Shown here in pieces: positions 37,235-45,747 of a stretch of DNA of 64,000 nucleotides. The DNA is from Flavobacterium soyae (lineage in GTDB: Bacteria > Bacteroidota > Bacteroidia > Flavobacteriales > Flavobacteriaceae). Below the pieces are notes generated by a model, which ran no database searches, was not told the origin of the DNA, and was given only the letters and a program-made list of their open reading frames with translations. Made by a program: the position numbers and the translations under genes. Each line of letters opens with the position of its first letter. The stretch's first letter is position 1. The DNA is taken from NCBI RefSeq assembly GCF_021245985.1, contig NZ_JAJQXA010000007.1:62001-126000 (forward strand), in the 5' to 3' direction.

Positions 37235-37747
37235 TTAAAATTTATTTTTTATTGATTGATATGAACTTTCTATTAATATATCTTTTGTTGTATTGAAGGT
37301 TTCAGGATGTATTTTTTGAAAATCACTTACCGGATCATAAGACGCTTTAATTTTTGATCTGAAAACAGTCGGTGATTCTATAATTTCTTTCCCGCTTCTT
37401 AAATCAATATATAATATTTTTGCTTCAACCGCATCATTTTTTATTGTATTACTTAATTTTTTTAAGTGATCATTATTTATTATATAATTTTTTAATTCTA
37501 AACCATCATCTGGTAAATCTCTTATTATTTGAGTTAATTTAATATTGTCCTTTTTAAAACGATGATAATCAACATCTAATTTCATACTAATTATTTTGTC
37601 AATTTCATTGTTATTTTTAATTAAAAGACCGTCAATTTCTTGAACCATACCGCTAATTCTCTTCCCATTTTTGTTATAAAGTACAATATCAACACTTAAA
37701 TATACATTTTCCCCCAGCTGGCGCGAGCGTCCCGCTCGTGAACACAC
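37235..37747 (-). CDS. Orphan toxin C-terminal fragment of unknown type
   Basis: The frame begins at a GTG inside REP (f), reading the REP in a different frame (CSRAGRSRQLGEN) from the other two modules. It continues as NVYLSVDIVLYNKNGKRISG and ends SSYQSIKNKF, about 160 residues of mixed alpha/beta protein that I do not recognise. Position (straight after REP, just before a small gene, in a run of like modules) makes it the third orphan toxin tip. It lacks an N-terminal delivery region and a normal start. Confidence 0.5.
   Translation of the reverse strand: MCSRAGRSRQLGENVYLSVDIVLYNKNGKRISGMVQEIDGLLIKNNNEIDKIISMKLDVDYHRFKKDNIKLTQIIRDLPDDGLELKNYIINNDHLKKLSNTIKNDAVEAKILYIDLRSGKEIIESPTVFRSKIKASYDPVSDFQKIHPETFNTTKDILIESSYQSIKNKF
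37714..37746 (-). repeat. REP hairpin (f), 3' side of RAYT 3
   Basis: Identical to REP (b) across the hairpin. The toxin-like fragment begins after the same CGCCAGCTGGGGG edge. Confidence 0.85.
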
Positions 37748-37753
37748 AGCATA

Positions 37754-38301
37754 TCAATTAATATCGATTTCTAAAACTGTCTGATCATTATCACCATAAT
37801 TTCTTGCTGAACTGTATTTCCAGTCCACAGGATTAGTAACAAAGCCTGTTTGAACTGGATTGTTATGAATATAGTTTAGTTTTTGCTCAAAAACTGTTAG
37901 AGACCAAATTTCAATAGGCTTATTATTTTGCTGCCAAAATTGCCTTAATTTTACATTGCTGTTTTTCTTTCCTGCTCTTTCAAACATCCAAAGCATCCAT
38001 TCTTTCCACTTTCTTGAGGATTTTCTTCAATTGTTTTGAGCATTTTTCTAGAGGTAAAACCCTTAAAATCTCTTATTATACCAGAAGGATCTCCATTTTC
38101 AGATCTAAAAATTAAATGAATATGACTTGGCATAATACAATATCCATAGATCTCCATTCCTTTGTTTTTTCTGCAGTAATCTAATGATTCTACGATATTC
38201 CCAAAATACTCTTCTCTTGTAAAAACATCTATCCAGTAAACTGTAGCAAAACTTATAAAGTATGCTCCAGTTTTGTCTCCAAATTTGTATTTTCTGCTCA
38301 T
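37754..38301 (-). pseudogene. REP-associated tyrosine transposase 3, frameshifted
   Basis: Two overlapping frames (37951-38301 and 37754-37996) together give the same protein as RAYT 1 and 2. One base is missing near 38005 (TTCTTTCCACTTTC against TTCTTTTCTACTTTC in copy 2), so the first frame goes off after NPQES into unrelated residues. The HIH motif is in the first piece and the LNYIHNNPV motif in the second. The enzyme is probably inactive, yet the unit keeps REP (f) and a degenerate REP (g). Confidence 0.9.
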
Positions 38302-38335
38302 TTATTATTTTTGAGATAATGTAAGAAATATTTTA

Positions 38336-38364
38336 TATTCAAGAGCGGTACGCCCACGCCAGCG
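38336..38364 (+). repeat. Degenerate REP (g), 5' side of RAYT 3
   Basis: TATTCAAGAGCGGTACGCCC then ACGCCAGC, a mutated REP at the position matching (c) and (e). The hairpin is weakened by several changes. Confidence 0.65.
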
Positions 38365-38500
38365 GAGGATTTTTTTGGAATGTATTTTTCTCTTTTGAGA
38401 AATTTTAGTTTTAAAAACAACCCAAAGATTTTTTGCCTTTGAGTTGTTTTATGCTTTTAGTGTAAATTTATTTCAGGCTAGGGTACCAGACAATTTTGCT

Positions 38501-38530
38501 TTCACGAGTAGTACACTCGTAAAAGCGGGA
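38501..38530 (+). repeat. REP-like palindrome (h) between array and toxin operon
   Basis: TTCACGAGTAGTACACTCGT keeps the ACGAGT / ACTCGT arms in a changed loop. It lies 21 bases past the end of the 209-aa immunity gene, the place taken by REPs at the other modules. The imperfect hairpin CCAAAGATTTTTTGCCTTTGAG lies nearby at about 38422-38445. Confidence 0.55.
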
Positions 38531-38550
38531 ACTGAGTTATATGCAAAAAA

Positions 38551-39180
38551 TTAATAACCTTTTTTCTGTTTGAACTCTTCCCACAATTGATTTGTTTTTT
38601 CTTGATTAGGAATTCCTCCACTACCACTTCTTTGACATTGTTCGTCTATATAGTCTAAAAAATCATAATCTAATGATGGTAATCTAAAATCTGTTTGCCT
38701 CCTAACGTCAAATTTAGAGTCTATTGTAATTTTAGTTGGTTCTGATTTATCTACATAATGTCCTGTAATGTATAATATTTTTATAGCATCATAAGGATTG
38801 GGTAAATTTTTAAATTTATCAAATACAGAATTGTTTTTGAAAATGTCCCAACAGAACAATGCATGAATTAAACCGGCATCAAGACTTCGGGCACTTGACA
38901 AATTAAATGTATCGCCATTTTGAGGAGTATTACTTCTAAAATCATTTAAAGAAATTACATTTTTCAACAAATCTGGAGCCACTATTCCAACAATATTTAA
39001 TAAATCATGTTGTCTACTAATTTTATTTACCCAATCATCGGTAAAACCAATAGAATGATTCCATTCAGTCATTTTTGATAAAAAATCTTTAAACAATAAT
39101 ATTCCAGCAGTATCTGATTCTGTTTTTCTTCCTTTAATTTGCCTTTTAAATTCTTTAAGTTTATCTTGAAAATTTTCCAT
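38551..39180 (-). CDS. Putative immunity protein of the 980-aa toxin
   Basis: A 209-residue soluble protein (MENFQDKLKEFKRQIKGRK...), not recognised by family. Its start lies 4 bases after the stop of the 980-aa toxin gene, the classical toxin-immunity arrangement. It ends just before the REP-bounded orphan array. It should protect the producing cell by binding the toxin's C-terminal domain (inference). Confidence 0.65.
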   Translation of the reverse strand: MENFQDKLKEFKRQIKGRKTESDTAGILLFKDFLSKMTEWNHSIGFTDDWVNKISRQHDLLNIVGIVAPDLLKNVISLNDFRSNTPQNGDTFNLSSARSLDAGLIHALFCWDIFKNNSVFDKFKNLPNPYDAIKILYITGHYVDKSEPTKITIDSKFDVRRQTDFRLPSLDYDFLDYIDEQCQRSGSGGIPNQEKTNQLWEEFKQKKGY

Positions 39181-39184
39181 TTTT

Positions 39185-42127
39185 TTATTCTAGTTTATAA
39201 AAAGTTATTAGCTGATTTAAAATGTCATCCAAATTATCTAAATTTTGAGTTGGTAAAGGAGGTATATTTACTTGCAATCTTCCTAAAGTAGTATAAGGTG
39301 CAAAATCGTACATTAGTCCTGTTTTATTAACACTAAGATAATGAGCTCCCACATCATAACTTAAAGCATTGTCCCCATTAATAAAGCTTCTCAGGGGCAT
39401 GTGTTTTTGCATAAGACCCGCTTCTATATATTCATGGGCAATTAACCATCTAAATTCTCCTTTTCTTACATCACTTATTTCAGCATAAGGAGTATTAACA
39501 AAATGATTCCAAAGATCACTATCACCAAATGTGTCACCAATAGTTTCAAATCGTTGTAATCTACCTAAACTTAAAGTTCCATCGTCTTTAAGTATGAGAT
39601 ATTCGTTTTTAAATAAATGATTTTTAGCTTTTTGAATGATATGTTCTGGATATCCACAGTTGTTGGCTATAATTGCTACATCATCGGTTCTATTTGCAAT
39701 GATATTTGCTTTATTTAACTCTGCAAGCGTTTCTGATGTTGCATCGGTAGCTGTCATTGCATATCTTATTCCGTTGTGTAAATACCCTTCTGTAATTTCC
39801 TTATTATAAAGAATAGAAATTAGTTCATAGCGCCCCTCTTTTAAATATTTTTCTAATTTAATATTTTTTATCCATATCTCTGAATTTTGTATAATTTCTT
39901 GTTTTGTCGCAAATGTTGAGCCAATCCAACGTGATTGTAAGGCATTTATTTCCCTTTCACTTAAGTTAAGAAATTTCGACCTAAATGCTAATCGTTCAAA
40001 ATCAGATAATTCACTAAGAGCGTTTTTTAAACCTGGAAATTTAAAAAATAGCACGTCAGCTTTTGTATTTATAATAATATCAACAACTTCAGGTGTTTTC
40101 CTTATAGAATACAATTCCTTTTTAATTCTTTTGATAGCTTCATTTAATGCTTCTATTTCTTTTGGTAACATTTTTGATAAAGCTGTAGAATCTTTTAGTA
40201 TGGCCTCGCCTGTACCGACTAATCTTAATGCTTTCTCTCTGGAATATGTTTTTAATATTCCCGAGCCAGCAATCCCATTAGCACCCAACGAAGCTATTGA
40301 TGATAAAATTGTCATATCGTCAATTATTTTTCGGGCCATTACTATTCCATAAGTTTCTACTAAGTAATTATGGAATTCAGTATCTTGGGACAAGTACACA
40401 GCAGTGTCACTAGTTATCATTGCTACGCCTAATAACGTGCGTGCAAAATTTAGACTTCTTAAAGCTGCTGCTAATTCACCAATTCCAAATATTAACGAAA
40501 TAACAAATAGAGTTGCATTAAATACATCTTCTGCTTTTTTTGTTCTTTCTTTTTCTAATACATATTCAACTAAACCTGCGTAAGTATAAAAATGTTCACC
40601 AACATAACTTGGGTCCAAACTTAAATCTATGAATGAGGGATTATTAAAAAAATGAATCGAAACTAAGTCAAAATGATTTAAGTTAAAGGTTTGTTCTTGT
40701 AAATCAACAGGTACTTCTTTATATCCTGTAATTACATCAACTCCAGAAGAAGATGTTGTAGTATATTGTTCAATTAATTCAGTTTTAAGCCAAACACTTT
40801 CTTTAATCTTAATTTGCTTTTCAGTTGAGCTTACAATTTTATATTTAATTCTTTCTTGAACAGGGCCTTTTTCTGGTTGTTTTTCTCTCCAAAAAAATTG
40901 AGCTCTAGTCGTTTTTTTTAATTCTTCTATAGAAACTGAGGAAGGAATATTTTGGTCAACAATATTATTTTTCAATAACACTATTCGCTCTAGTTGTTTT
41001 GCAAATTTTGTAAAATTATCTGTACCGCCATAGTCATCCATTCTGTAGAATAACATCTTGTAAAGGGGTATTTTTTTTGTGTCTAATAATACTCCTTGAT
41101 GATCTTTGTATTCTGATTCTATAACGCTTTCAGAAACAAGTTTTTCTAGGAAAGAATTAGCATCCGACGCATTGGTAAATGATTCAAGTATATGAATTGC
41201 TAAATCTTCTTTATGAACAAATCCAATAGAAAAATTGACCCAATACCAATTCATCAACAATCTTTTTTCAACTAAAATCTTTAGAATACTAATTCTTTGA
41301 TCAACAGTTAATAATGTTAACATGTTATGTCGATACATTACATCTATAGCTATAAACAGCTTTTCTTCATGACCCAATTTACTAATCTCGGTTTGATATT
41401 TTTTTAGCATTTTGAGCCATAATTCAAGACCTTTTTTATACTCTAAAAGTTCTGCTCTTGAGAGTTGATTTTCTGTGGTATGAAACGTAAATTTTGTAGT
41501 GTCAACCCCTGTTAGGTTAAAATTTAAAAATGCCTCTGTTGTTTTTTCATCTGCATTTTTTAGTAATGACGCAATTTCTCCAATAAGCCTAATATCGCTT
41601 TGGTCGGTGTCGAGAAATTTTTCGTTTTTATAAGTATCAAAAAAGTCTTTTGCATGAGTACCATTTGTAAATACATCACATAATTGACCACTTGGCAATG
41701 CATTGGGAGCTAATTGAGGACTAGTAGGCACTGTATATGGATTTGTATAATTCCATGTATGATAGTTATAACATAATCCAGATGAATCTCTTAATAATCC
41801 AAAAATAGTATCATTATATTGGGCACGTGTAAGTTTTTCATACTTTTTAAAAACAAAATTCTCCCATAATTTTTTGTCTACACCATTATATTTATCTCCT
41901 TCTTTTTGAACCTCTTTTACTTTAATTTTTTCAAAATAAGATTCATCAACATAGTCCAAGAATTCATTTGATTTAAATTCAAAAAGAGCTATATTTTTTT
42001 GGCCTTCATATATAAATGAAGTCACTTTGCCTTGTCTATTAAATTTAATATTTGCTATACCACCAAAATTTGAAGCCTTTACTATCAAATTATTGGCTAA
42101 TACTACTGCATAATCTTCCATAATCAT
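39185..42127 (-). CDS. Polymorphic toxin, 980 aa, with HExxE C-terminal domain
   Basis: No signal peptide. Residues 1-~530 are unrecognised. A hydrophobic helix pair lies at about 545-590 (TLFVISLIFGIGELAAALRS), as in pre-toxin regions of polymorphic toxins, and is followed by a helical stretch. The last ~190 residues (CGYPEHIIQKAKNHLFKNEY, then LIAHEYIEAGLMQKH with His898 and Glu899) resemble C-terminal toxin domains of Rhs/CDI-type proteins built as 'sGls...I..iK.H.F' plus an HE motif. The start overlaps the stop of the 728-aa gene (ATGA), showing translational coupling. A putative immunity gene follows directly. It is the only full-length toxin next to three orphan tips. Confidence 0.72.
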   Translation of the reverse strand: MIMEDYAVVLANNLIVKASNFGGIANIKFNRQGKVTSFIYEGQKNIALFEFKSNEFLDYVDESYFEKIKVKEVQKEGDKYNGVDKKLWENFVFKKYEKLTRAQYNDTIFGLLRDSSGLCYNYHTWNYTNPYTVPTSPQLAPNALPSGQLCDVFTNGTHAKDFFDTYKNEKFLDTDQSDIRLIGEIASLLKNADEKTTEAFLNFNLTGVDTTKFTFHTTENQLSRAELLEYKKGLELWLKMLKKYQTEISKLGHEEKLFIAIDVMYRHNMLTLLTVDQRISILKILVEKRLLMNWYWVNFSIGFVHKEDLAIHILESFTNASDANSFLEKLVSESVIESEYKDHQGVLLDTKKIPLYKMLFYRMDDYGGTDNFTKFAKQLERIVLLKNNIVDQNIPSSVSIEELKKTTRAQFFWREKQPEKGPVQERIKYKIVSSTEKQIKIKESVWLKTELIEQYTTTSSSGVDVITGYKEVPVDLQEQTFNLNHFDLVSIHFFNNPSFIDLSLDPSYVGEHFYTYAGLVEYVLEKERTKKAEDVFNATLFVISLIFGIGELAAALRSLNFARTLLGVAMITSDTAVYLSQDTEFHNYLVETYGIVMARKIIDDMTILSSIASLGANGIAGSGILKTYSREKALRLVGTGEAILKDSTALSKMLPKEIEALNEAIKRIKKELYSIRKTPEVVDIIINTKADVLFFKFPGLKNALSELSDFERLAFRSKFLNLSEREINALQSRWIGSTFATKQEIIQNSEIWIKNIKLEKYLKEGRYELISILYNKEITEGYLHNGIRYAMTATDATSETLAELNKANIIANRTDDVAIIANNCGYPEHIIQKAKNHLFKNEYLILKDDGTLSLGRLQRFETIGDTFGDSDLWNHFVNTPYAEISDVRKGEFRWLIAHEYIEAGLMQKHMPLRSFINGDNALSYDVGAHYLSVNKTGLMYDFAPYTTLGRLQVNIPPLPTQNLDNLDDILNQLITFYKLE

Positions 42128-44310
42128 ATAGTAATTTGTTCATTAATTAAGTTATCTCCTTCAATACCTGTTGAAATAATTGGCATATATTCGCTATAAT
42201 CTTTGCTGAAGTAATATTTCCGATCAAGTGAATAAACAAAAACAGGATTTTCAAGTTCAGACAATACTGTTTCACCATCAGCATTTTCAGCTACAATCGC
42301 GACTTTGTATTTTTGGTATTTTATATGCTCTGAAGAAATCAACTCATTTCCATCTTCAAATAAATCAATCAAAAGCAAACGAGGATTTTTTGTGTCATCC
42401 ATTATTAATGCTTTAATAGCATCATTTTCAGTTTTAGTTAATCCCAAAATAATTTTATTAGGGGTAGATCTATCCAGCGTTTTTAATTCCAGTCCTGTAA
42501 TAGTTTGAGTGCTGTCTGTAAACAGTTTTAAATTATAGTAATAAGGATCTGGTAATTGATACGTTTTACTTTTTGTAACTGCACTGCTTGCAGAAGCTGT
42601 TGTTTTTGTATCTGGCGTTGTGCTTCCAGTTGCAGATACGGCATTGTTCATGACATCTACTGCTTCTGTAAGATAGGTAACGCGTTCAATAAAAGGGTTT
42701 TCTTCAATTCCGGTTTCAATAACATCGTTTACCGTAAGAGTTTGTACTATTGAAATTCCTTGCTGTTTTTTGTCGTAAAACTCATTGATAAGATTTAGTT
42801 TTTCAGAAGTCATTCTCGAATAATTATCATCGCCGTTTAATTTTAATAATGGTTCAGCCTTAATTAAACTAAACACATCATCAAAAAAGTTAGCCTGTCC
42901 AATTACAACAACTGGATCTCCATTTTCATCAAGTACTTCATCTGCTTTATAAGTGTTAACTTTCCCCTGATATAGCAAAATATTAAGTGTTGCAATATTT
43001 TTCCCTTGATAAGCAGGAGTTGTAAGTTGAATTGCTGTCGTTAAATCTGCATAGTTTCCTTCTTCATCTGGCGGTAATAGCAAACCATCTGCATTAATGA
43101 AATTATCTTTTTGTGCATTGGCAACTTTTGCAATCTGTCCGTAAAAAGCAGTATTGTTATTGTTATCGGTTGTAAATTGCAGATAAAGGTTATTTGTGGT
43201 AACAGTATTAGCTTGTTCTTGTTTATCAATTAAAACCGGCCAGCCATCAGTTCCATAAGTTATAGTTGTCATTGGGACAATTCCTTCTGAATTCGCTAAT
43301 AAACCTGTTTTAAGATTTTCAGGACCATCGCCAATTTTGTAGTTTCCGTAAAAATCATAACTGCGTGTACGATCGCTCTGAATATAGATATACCAATAGT
43401 TTTTAGTGAAAAAATTATTGATAACACTATTGAAAATTTCTACACCTTTTTTAGTTGTTTGAGTTCCTGCGCTTACAATATCTACAGAATATTGAGGAAC
43501 AAACAAACCATAAAAAGAAGCAATATCAATAAATTGAATACTTTGCTCGCGCAATAATTTTTGTTGATACGTAGTACCTTCTGTAATTGAAATAGAAGCA
43601 AAAGCTTTACGAGCATATTCTAAATCAAACTTAAATTCGGCATTGTCAAAATTATGTTTGTAATCACCGTAATTTAAAACAACGTCAATTCCGCATTCTC
43701 CCTGTGTAAATTTCCCCAACGATTTTCCCATATCAATCATAGGAAGTTCGAAGTCGTCTGTTTCGTCGAAAGTATTATCGGCGTTAACAAATTCAGATTC
43801 TTTAAAAAAGAAACTAGAAAGTGGAATTGCTAATTCTGTTGCTTCCTCTTCCTCAGTTGGATTGTCTTTATAACCAATGTATTTAGCAGTAAAATCTGGT
43901 TTTTGAATAGGATTGTTTTGAGCATCTTTACGATTATCGTGAAAAGCATCAAAATCATCATTTATTTTATTGATAAAATCAGACGTTTGATCTGTTTTCT
44001 GAATTATTTTAGGATTAGAACCTATTGTAAAAAAATCACTTCTTTGCAGTCCTCTGTAAATGAAATATTTGATATTTAATCCAGGAAATGGCTGTTTGTA
44101 AGGACGAAGAATAAGATTTACTTTATCAGGACTGCCAGTTTGAGGCTGCGCTAAAACAACTCCTTTGCAGATTGCATAAGCCTTTTTGGGAGAAACTAAT
44201 GAAAATTTGGACGTCAGGTTAAACTCGGTACTCGATTGAGGACCAAAAGCTTGCTCGCGGCTTTGCGTAAAGCCTCCTGACTCCACGAAAAAATGAGACT
44301 GTGAAGACAT
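42124..44310 (-). CDS. Large protein of unknown function (728 aa) coupled to the toxin
   Basis: A 728-residue soluble protein with no signal peptide, lipobox or TM segment. Composition is beta-rich with many Asp/Asn/Thr (TQGECGIDVVLNYGDYKHNF, GVEIFNSVINNFFTKNYWYI). I do not recognise the family. It lies first after the lysis cassette (29-base gap from the spanin-like gene) and overlaps the toxin start by 4 bases. An adaptor, carrier or shell for the 980-aa toxin is the simplest idea from this coupling, but that is inference only. Confidence 0.7.
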   Translation of the reverse strand: MSSQSHFFVESGGFTQSREQAFGPQSSTEFNLTSKFSLVSPKKAYAICKGVVLAQPQTGSPDKVNLILRPYKQPFPGLNIKYFIYRGLQRSDFFTIGSNPKIIQKTDQTSDFINKINDDFDAFHDNRKDAQNNPIQKPDFTAKYIGYKDNPTEEEEATELAIPLSSFFFKESEFVNADNTFDETDDFELPMIDMGKSLGKFTQGECGIDVVLNYGDYKHNFDNAEFKFDLEYARKAFASISITEGTTYQQKLLREQSIQFIDIASFYGLFVPQYSVDIVSAGTQTTKKGVEIFNSVINNFFTKNYWYIYIQSDRTRSYDFYGNYKIGDGPENLKTGLLANSEGIVPMTTITYGTDGWPVLIDKQEQANTVTTNNLYLQFTTDNNNNTAFYGQIAKVANAQKDNFINADGLLLPPDEEGNYADLTTAIQLTTPAYQGKNIATLNILLYQGKVNTYKADEVLDENGDPVVVIGQANFFDDVFSLIKAEPLLKLNGDDNYSRMTSEKLNLINEFYDKKQQGISIVQTLTVNDVIETGIEENPFIERVTYLTEAVDVMNNAVSATGSTTPDTKTTASASSAVTKSKTYQLPDPYYYNLKLFTDSTQTITGLELKTLDRSTPNKIILGLTKTENDAIKALIMDDTKNPRLLLIDLFEDGNELISSEHIKYQKYKVAIVAENADGETVLSELENPVFVYSLDRKYYFSKDYSEYMPIISTGIEGDNLINEQITI

Positions 44311-44338
44311 ATTTAAATGAATTATTTAAAAGTTAATT

Positions 44339-44836
44339 TTAAACCATCAAAGGCTTATAGATTTTGTAGACGAATCTTAGAAGTAAAAAGACCAGAGCAA
44401 TAAGAAGAACTCTGCCCATCCAAATCTGCACTTTCTGCCAAAAAGTTAAGTAATTGACAAACTTGGTAATCGTAATTGTTTTTTCCTGAACATCTTTTAC
44501 CTGTTTTGATTTCCAGAAAGCGTAGAGTTCCTGTTCTTTTAAGTCACAGTCAACGCTGAGTTTATTGTTATCAAGTCGAACCCTTGGGCTTTTTAATGTA
44601 CGCCCTGGTTCGGCCTGAATAACATTTTTAAGGACTACTTTTCCGTTAATACAGTCAAGTAATGCGTTAAAAGAGCTGCTGTCTCTGGCAATTTTAAAAA
44701 CTGTATCGTGCAGCGTTTCTGTAATAGTAATAGTTTGAACTTTGTTTTCGTTTTCAATAGGTTTCGGACTTCGGCATGAAATCACGATCAGAATAATGAA
44801 AAGAGAAAAAACAAAGCATTTTAGTTTTTTAGTCAT
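44339..44836 (-). CDS. Unimolecular-spanin-like lipoprotein with C-terminal membrane helix
   Basis: A 165-residue protein with an N-terminal lipobox (LIVISC, Cys21) and a C-terminal hydrophobic helix (VLLIALVFLLLRFVYKIY, about 140-158). The ~115 residues between would span the periplasm. A lipoprotein anchor at one end and a TM anchor at the other is the defining topology of phage u-spanins (T1 gp11 type), which fuse inner and outer membranes at lysis. It starts 21 bases after the endolysin stop, completing a holin-endolysin-spanin order. The family is not recognised by sequence; small Bacteroidota phage proteins of this layout are usually left hypothetical. Confidence 0.65.
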   Translation of the reverse strand: MTKKLKCFVFSLFIILIVISCRSPKPIENENKVQTITITETLHDTVFKIARDSSSFNALLDCINGKVVLKNVIQAEPGRTLKSPRVRLDNNKLSVDCDLKEQELYAFWKSKQVKDVQEKTITITKFVNYLTFWQKVQIWMGRVLLIALVFLLLRFVYKIYKPLMV

Positions 44837-44857
44837 AATTAAGGTTGGTTTATAAAT

Positions 44858-45316
44858 TTAGTTTTGCAGACGTAAAAAGCCTTTTACGCTTTTTATATCA
44901 CGTTTTCTTCTGGCTACTTTATAGCCTTCACGGCCGCCGGCATCATTGGTATTTCCTTCAATAGTGTAAATAGTGGTTCCAGTTACTTTTTCGACGAAAC
45001 CTGTATGGCCTGCGCCGTTGTTAAAATCCATAATGAAAACATCTCCGGGCTGAGGTGTTTTTTTTACCAACAGTGGTCTCGAATTATATTGATCCAGAAC
45101 TCCGGCCGTTTTCTTTAAAGGGTTTTTTGTATTAATCTGCAGCGCTGCTTTTTGTGTACACCAGTAAACAAAAGCCATACACCAGGCATATCCTTTTGAA
45201 AGGCCGACGCTTCGTAAATAAATTTCGACTTCGGGGCCGGAGTTGCTGTTTCTGGGAATTTCTTCGACACCAATTTGTGCCGTGGCGATTTCTAAGGTTT
45301 TTTGGGTTAGTGTCAT
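44858..45316 (-). CDS. CHAP-domain endolysin (peptidoglycan amidase/endopeptidase)
   Basis: A 152-residue CHAP/NlpC-like hydrolase. Catalytic residues are visible: Cys46 in YAWCMAFVYW, His104 in GAGHTGFVE, and the third polar residue in YTIEGNTN. The N-terminus TLEIATAQIGVEEIPRNSNS is typical of phage lysozymes of this class (amidase of about 150 aa in Bacteroidota prophages). No signal peptide, so it needs the holin-like partner to reach the cell wall. Its start overlaps the stop of the holin-like gene by 4 bases. Confidence 0.88.
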   Translation of the reverse strand: MTLTQKTLEIATAQIGVEEIPRNSNSGPEVEIYLRSVGLSKGYAWCMAFVYWCTQKAALQINTKNPLKKTAGVLDQYNSRPLLVKKTPQPGDVFIMDFNNGAGHTGFVEKVTGTTIYTIEGNTNDAGGREGYKVARRKRDIKSVKGFLRLQN

Positions 45317-45600
45317 GAATTTTTTCCGTTTAACTGTTTAAATTTTTGTAACTCATCAACCAGCTGCTGGTTAATAAGCATAAGTTCTTTGTGTTGTACT
45401 TCCATTTTTTTTATGGTATCTGTGGCGGCGGTCAGGCGAGCGGTAATGTCATCAAGAAGATCACGGTAATATTTTACGGCACTTACAGCGTTGTCAAGTT
45501 CGGCGGCGCGGTCTTCGGCCAATGATTTTCGCATAGAGAAAAACCAGGTTATAAAAGCGGCAAAAAATGCCGTAAGAGATGGGTATAGAAACTGTTCCAT
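45313..45600 (-). CDS. Holin-like single-TM protein with coiled coil
   Basis: A 95-residue protein with one membrane helix at about residues 4-23 (LYPSLTAFFAAFITWFFS), then charged residues and a long coiled-coil region (RLTAATDTIKKMEVQHKELM). The position directly before, and overlapping, the CHAP endolysin gene is that of holins in Bacteroidota phages. One TM and a long soluble tail could instead be an inner-membrane spanin or a pinholin-like protein. The role in moving the endolysin across the membrane is inferred from the operon. Confidence 0.65.
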   Translation of the reverse strand: MEQFLYPSLTAFFAAFITWFFSMRKSLAEDRAAELDNAVSAVKYYRDLLDDITARLTAATDTIKKMEVQHKELMLINQQLVDELQKFKQLNGKNS

Positions 45601-45645
45601 TGAATGTATTAATGTTGAAATATTTAATAAATGTGATTTGGGAAA

Positions 45646-45670
45646 AACAACATCAGAATGTTGTTTTTTT
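45646..45670. terminator. Hairpin in the leader of the lysis cassette
   Basis: Perfect 8-bp stem AACAACAT / ATGTTGTT with a 4-base loop and T runs on both strands (TTTTT on +, TTTTCCC on -). It lies 46 bases before the holin-like start, so on the - strand it could act as an attenuator of lysis-gene expression. Confidence 0.55.
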
Positions 45671-45747
45671 GGAGAAGGTGCAATCTTAATTTTTGCAGTT
45701 AGATTTCTGCCGTCCTTTCCTTTTGTGATTGCAAAGATTGGGTAAAA

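Noticed and set aside
33974..38530. CRISPR array
   Set aside because: The repeated GC-rich hairpins are REPs at ~650-bp and kilobase spacing in inverted pairs, not regularly spaced direct repeats.
45491..45745. Rightward 84-codon frame over the holin-like gene
   Set aside because: Antisense shadow of a well-supported gene in a packed leftward operon.
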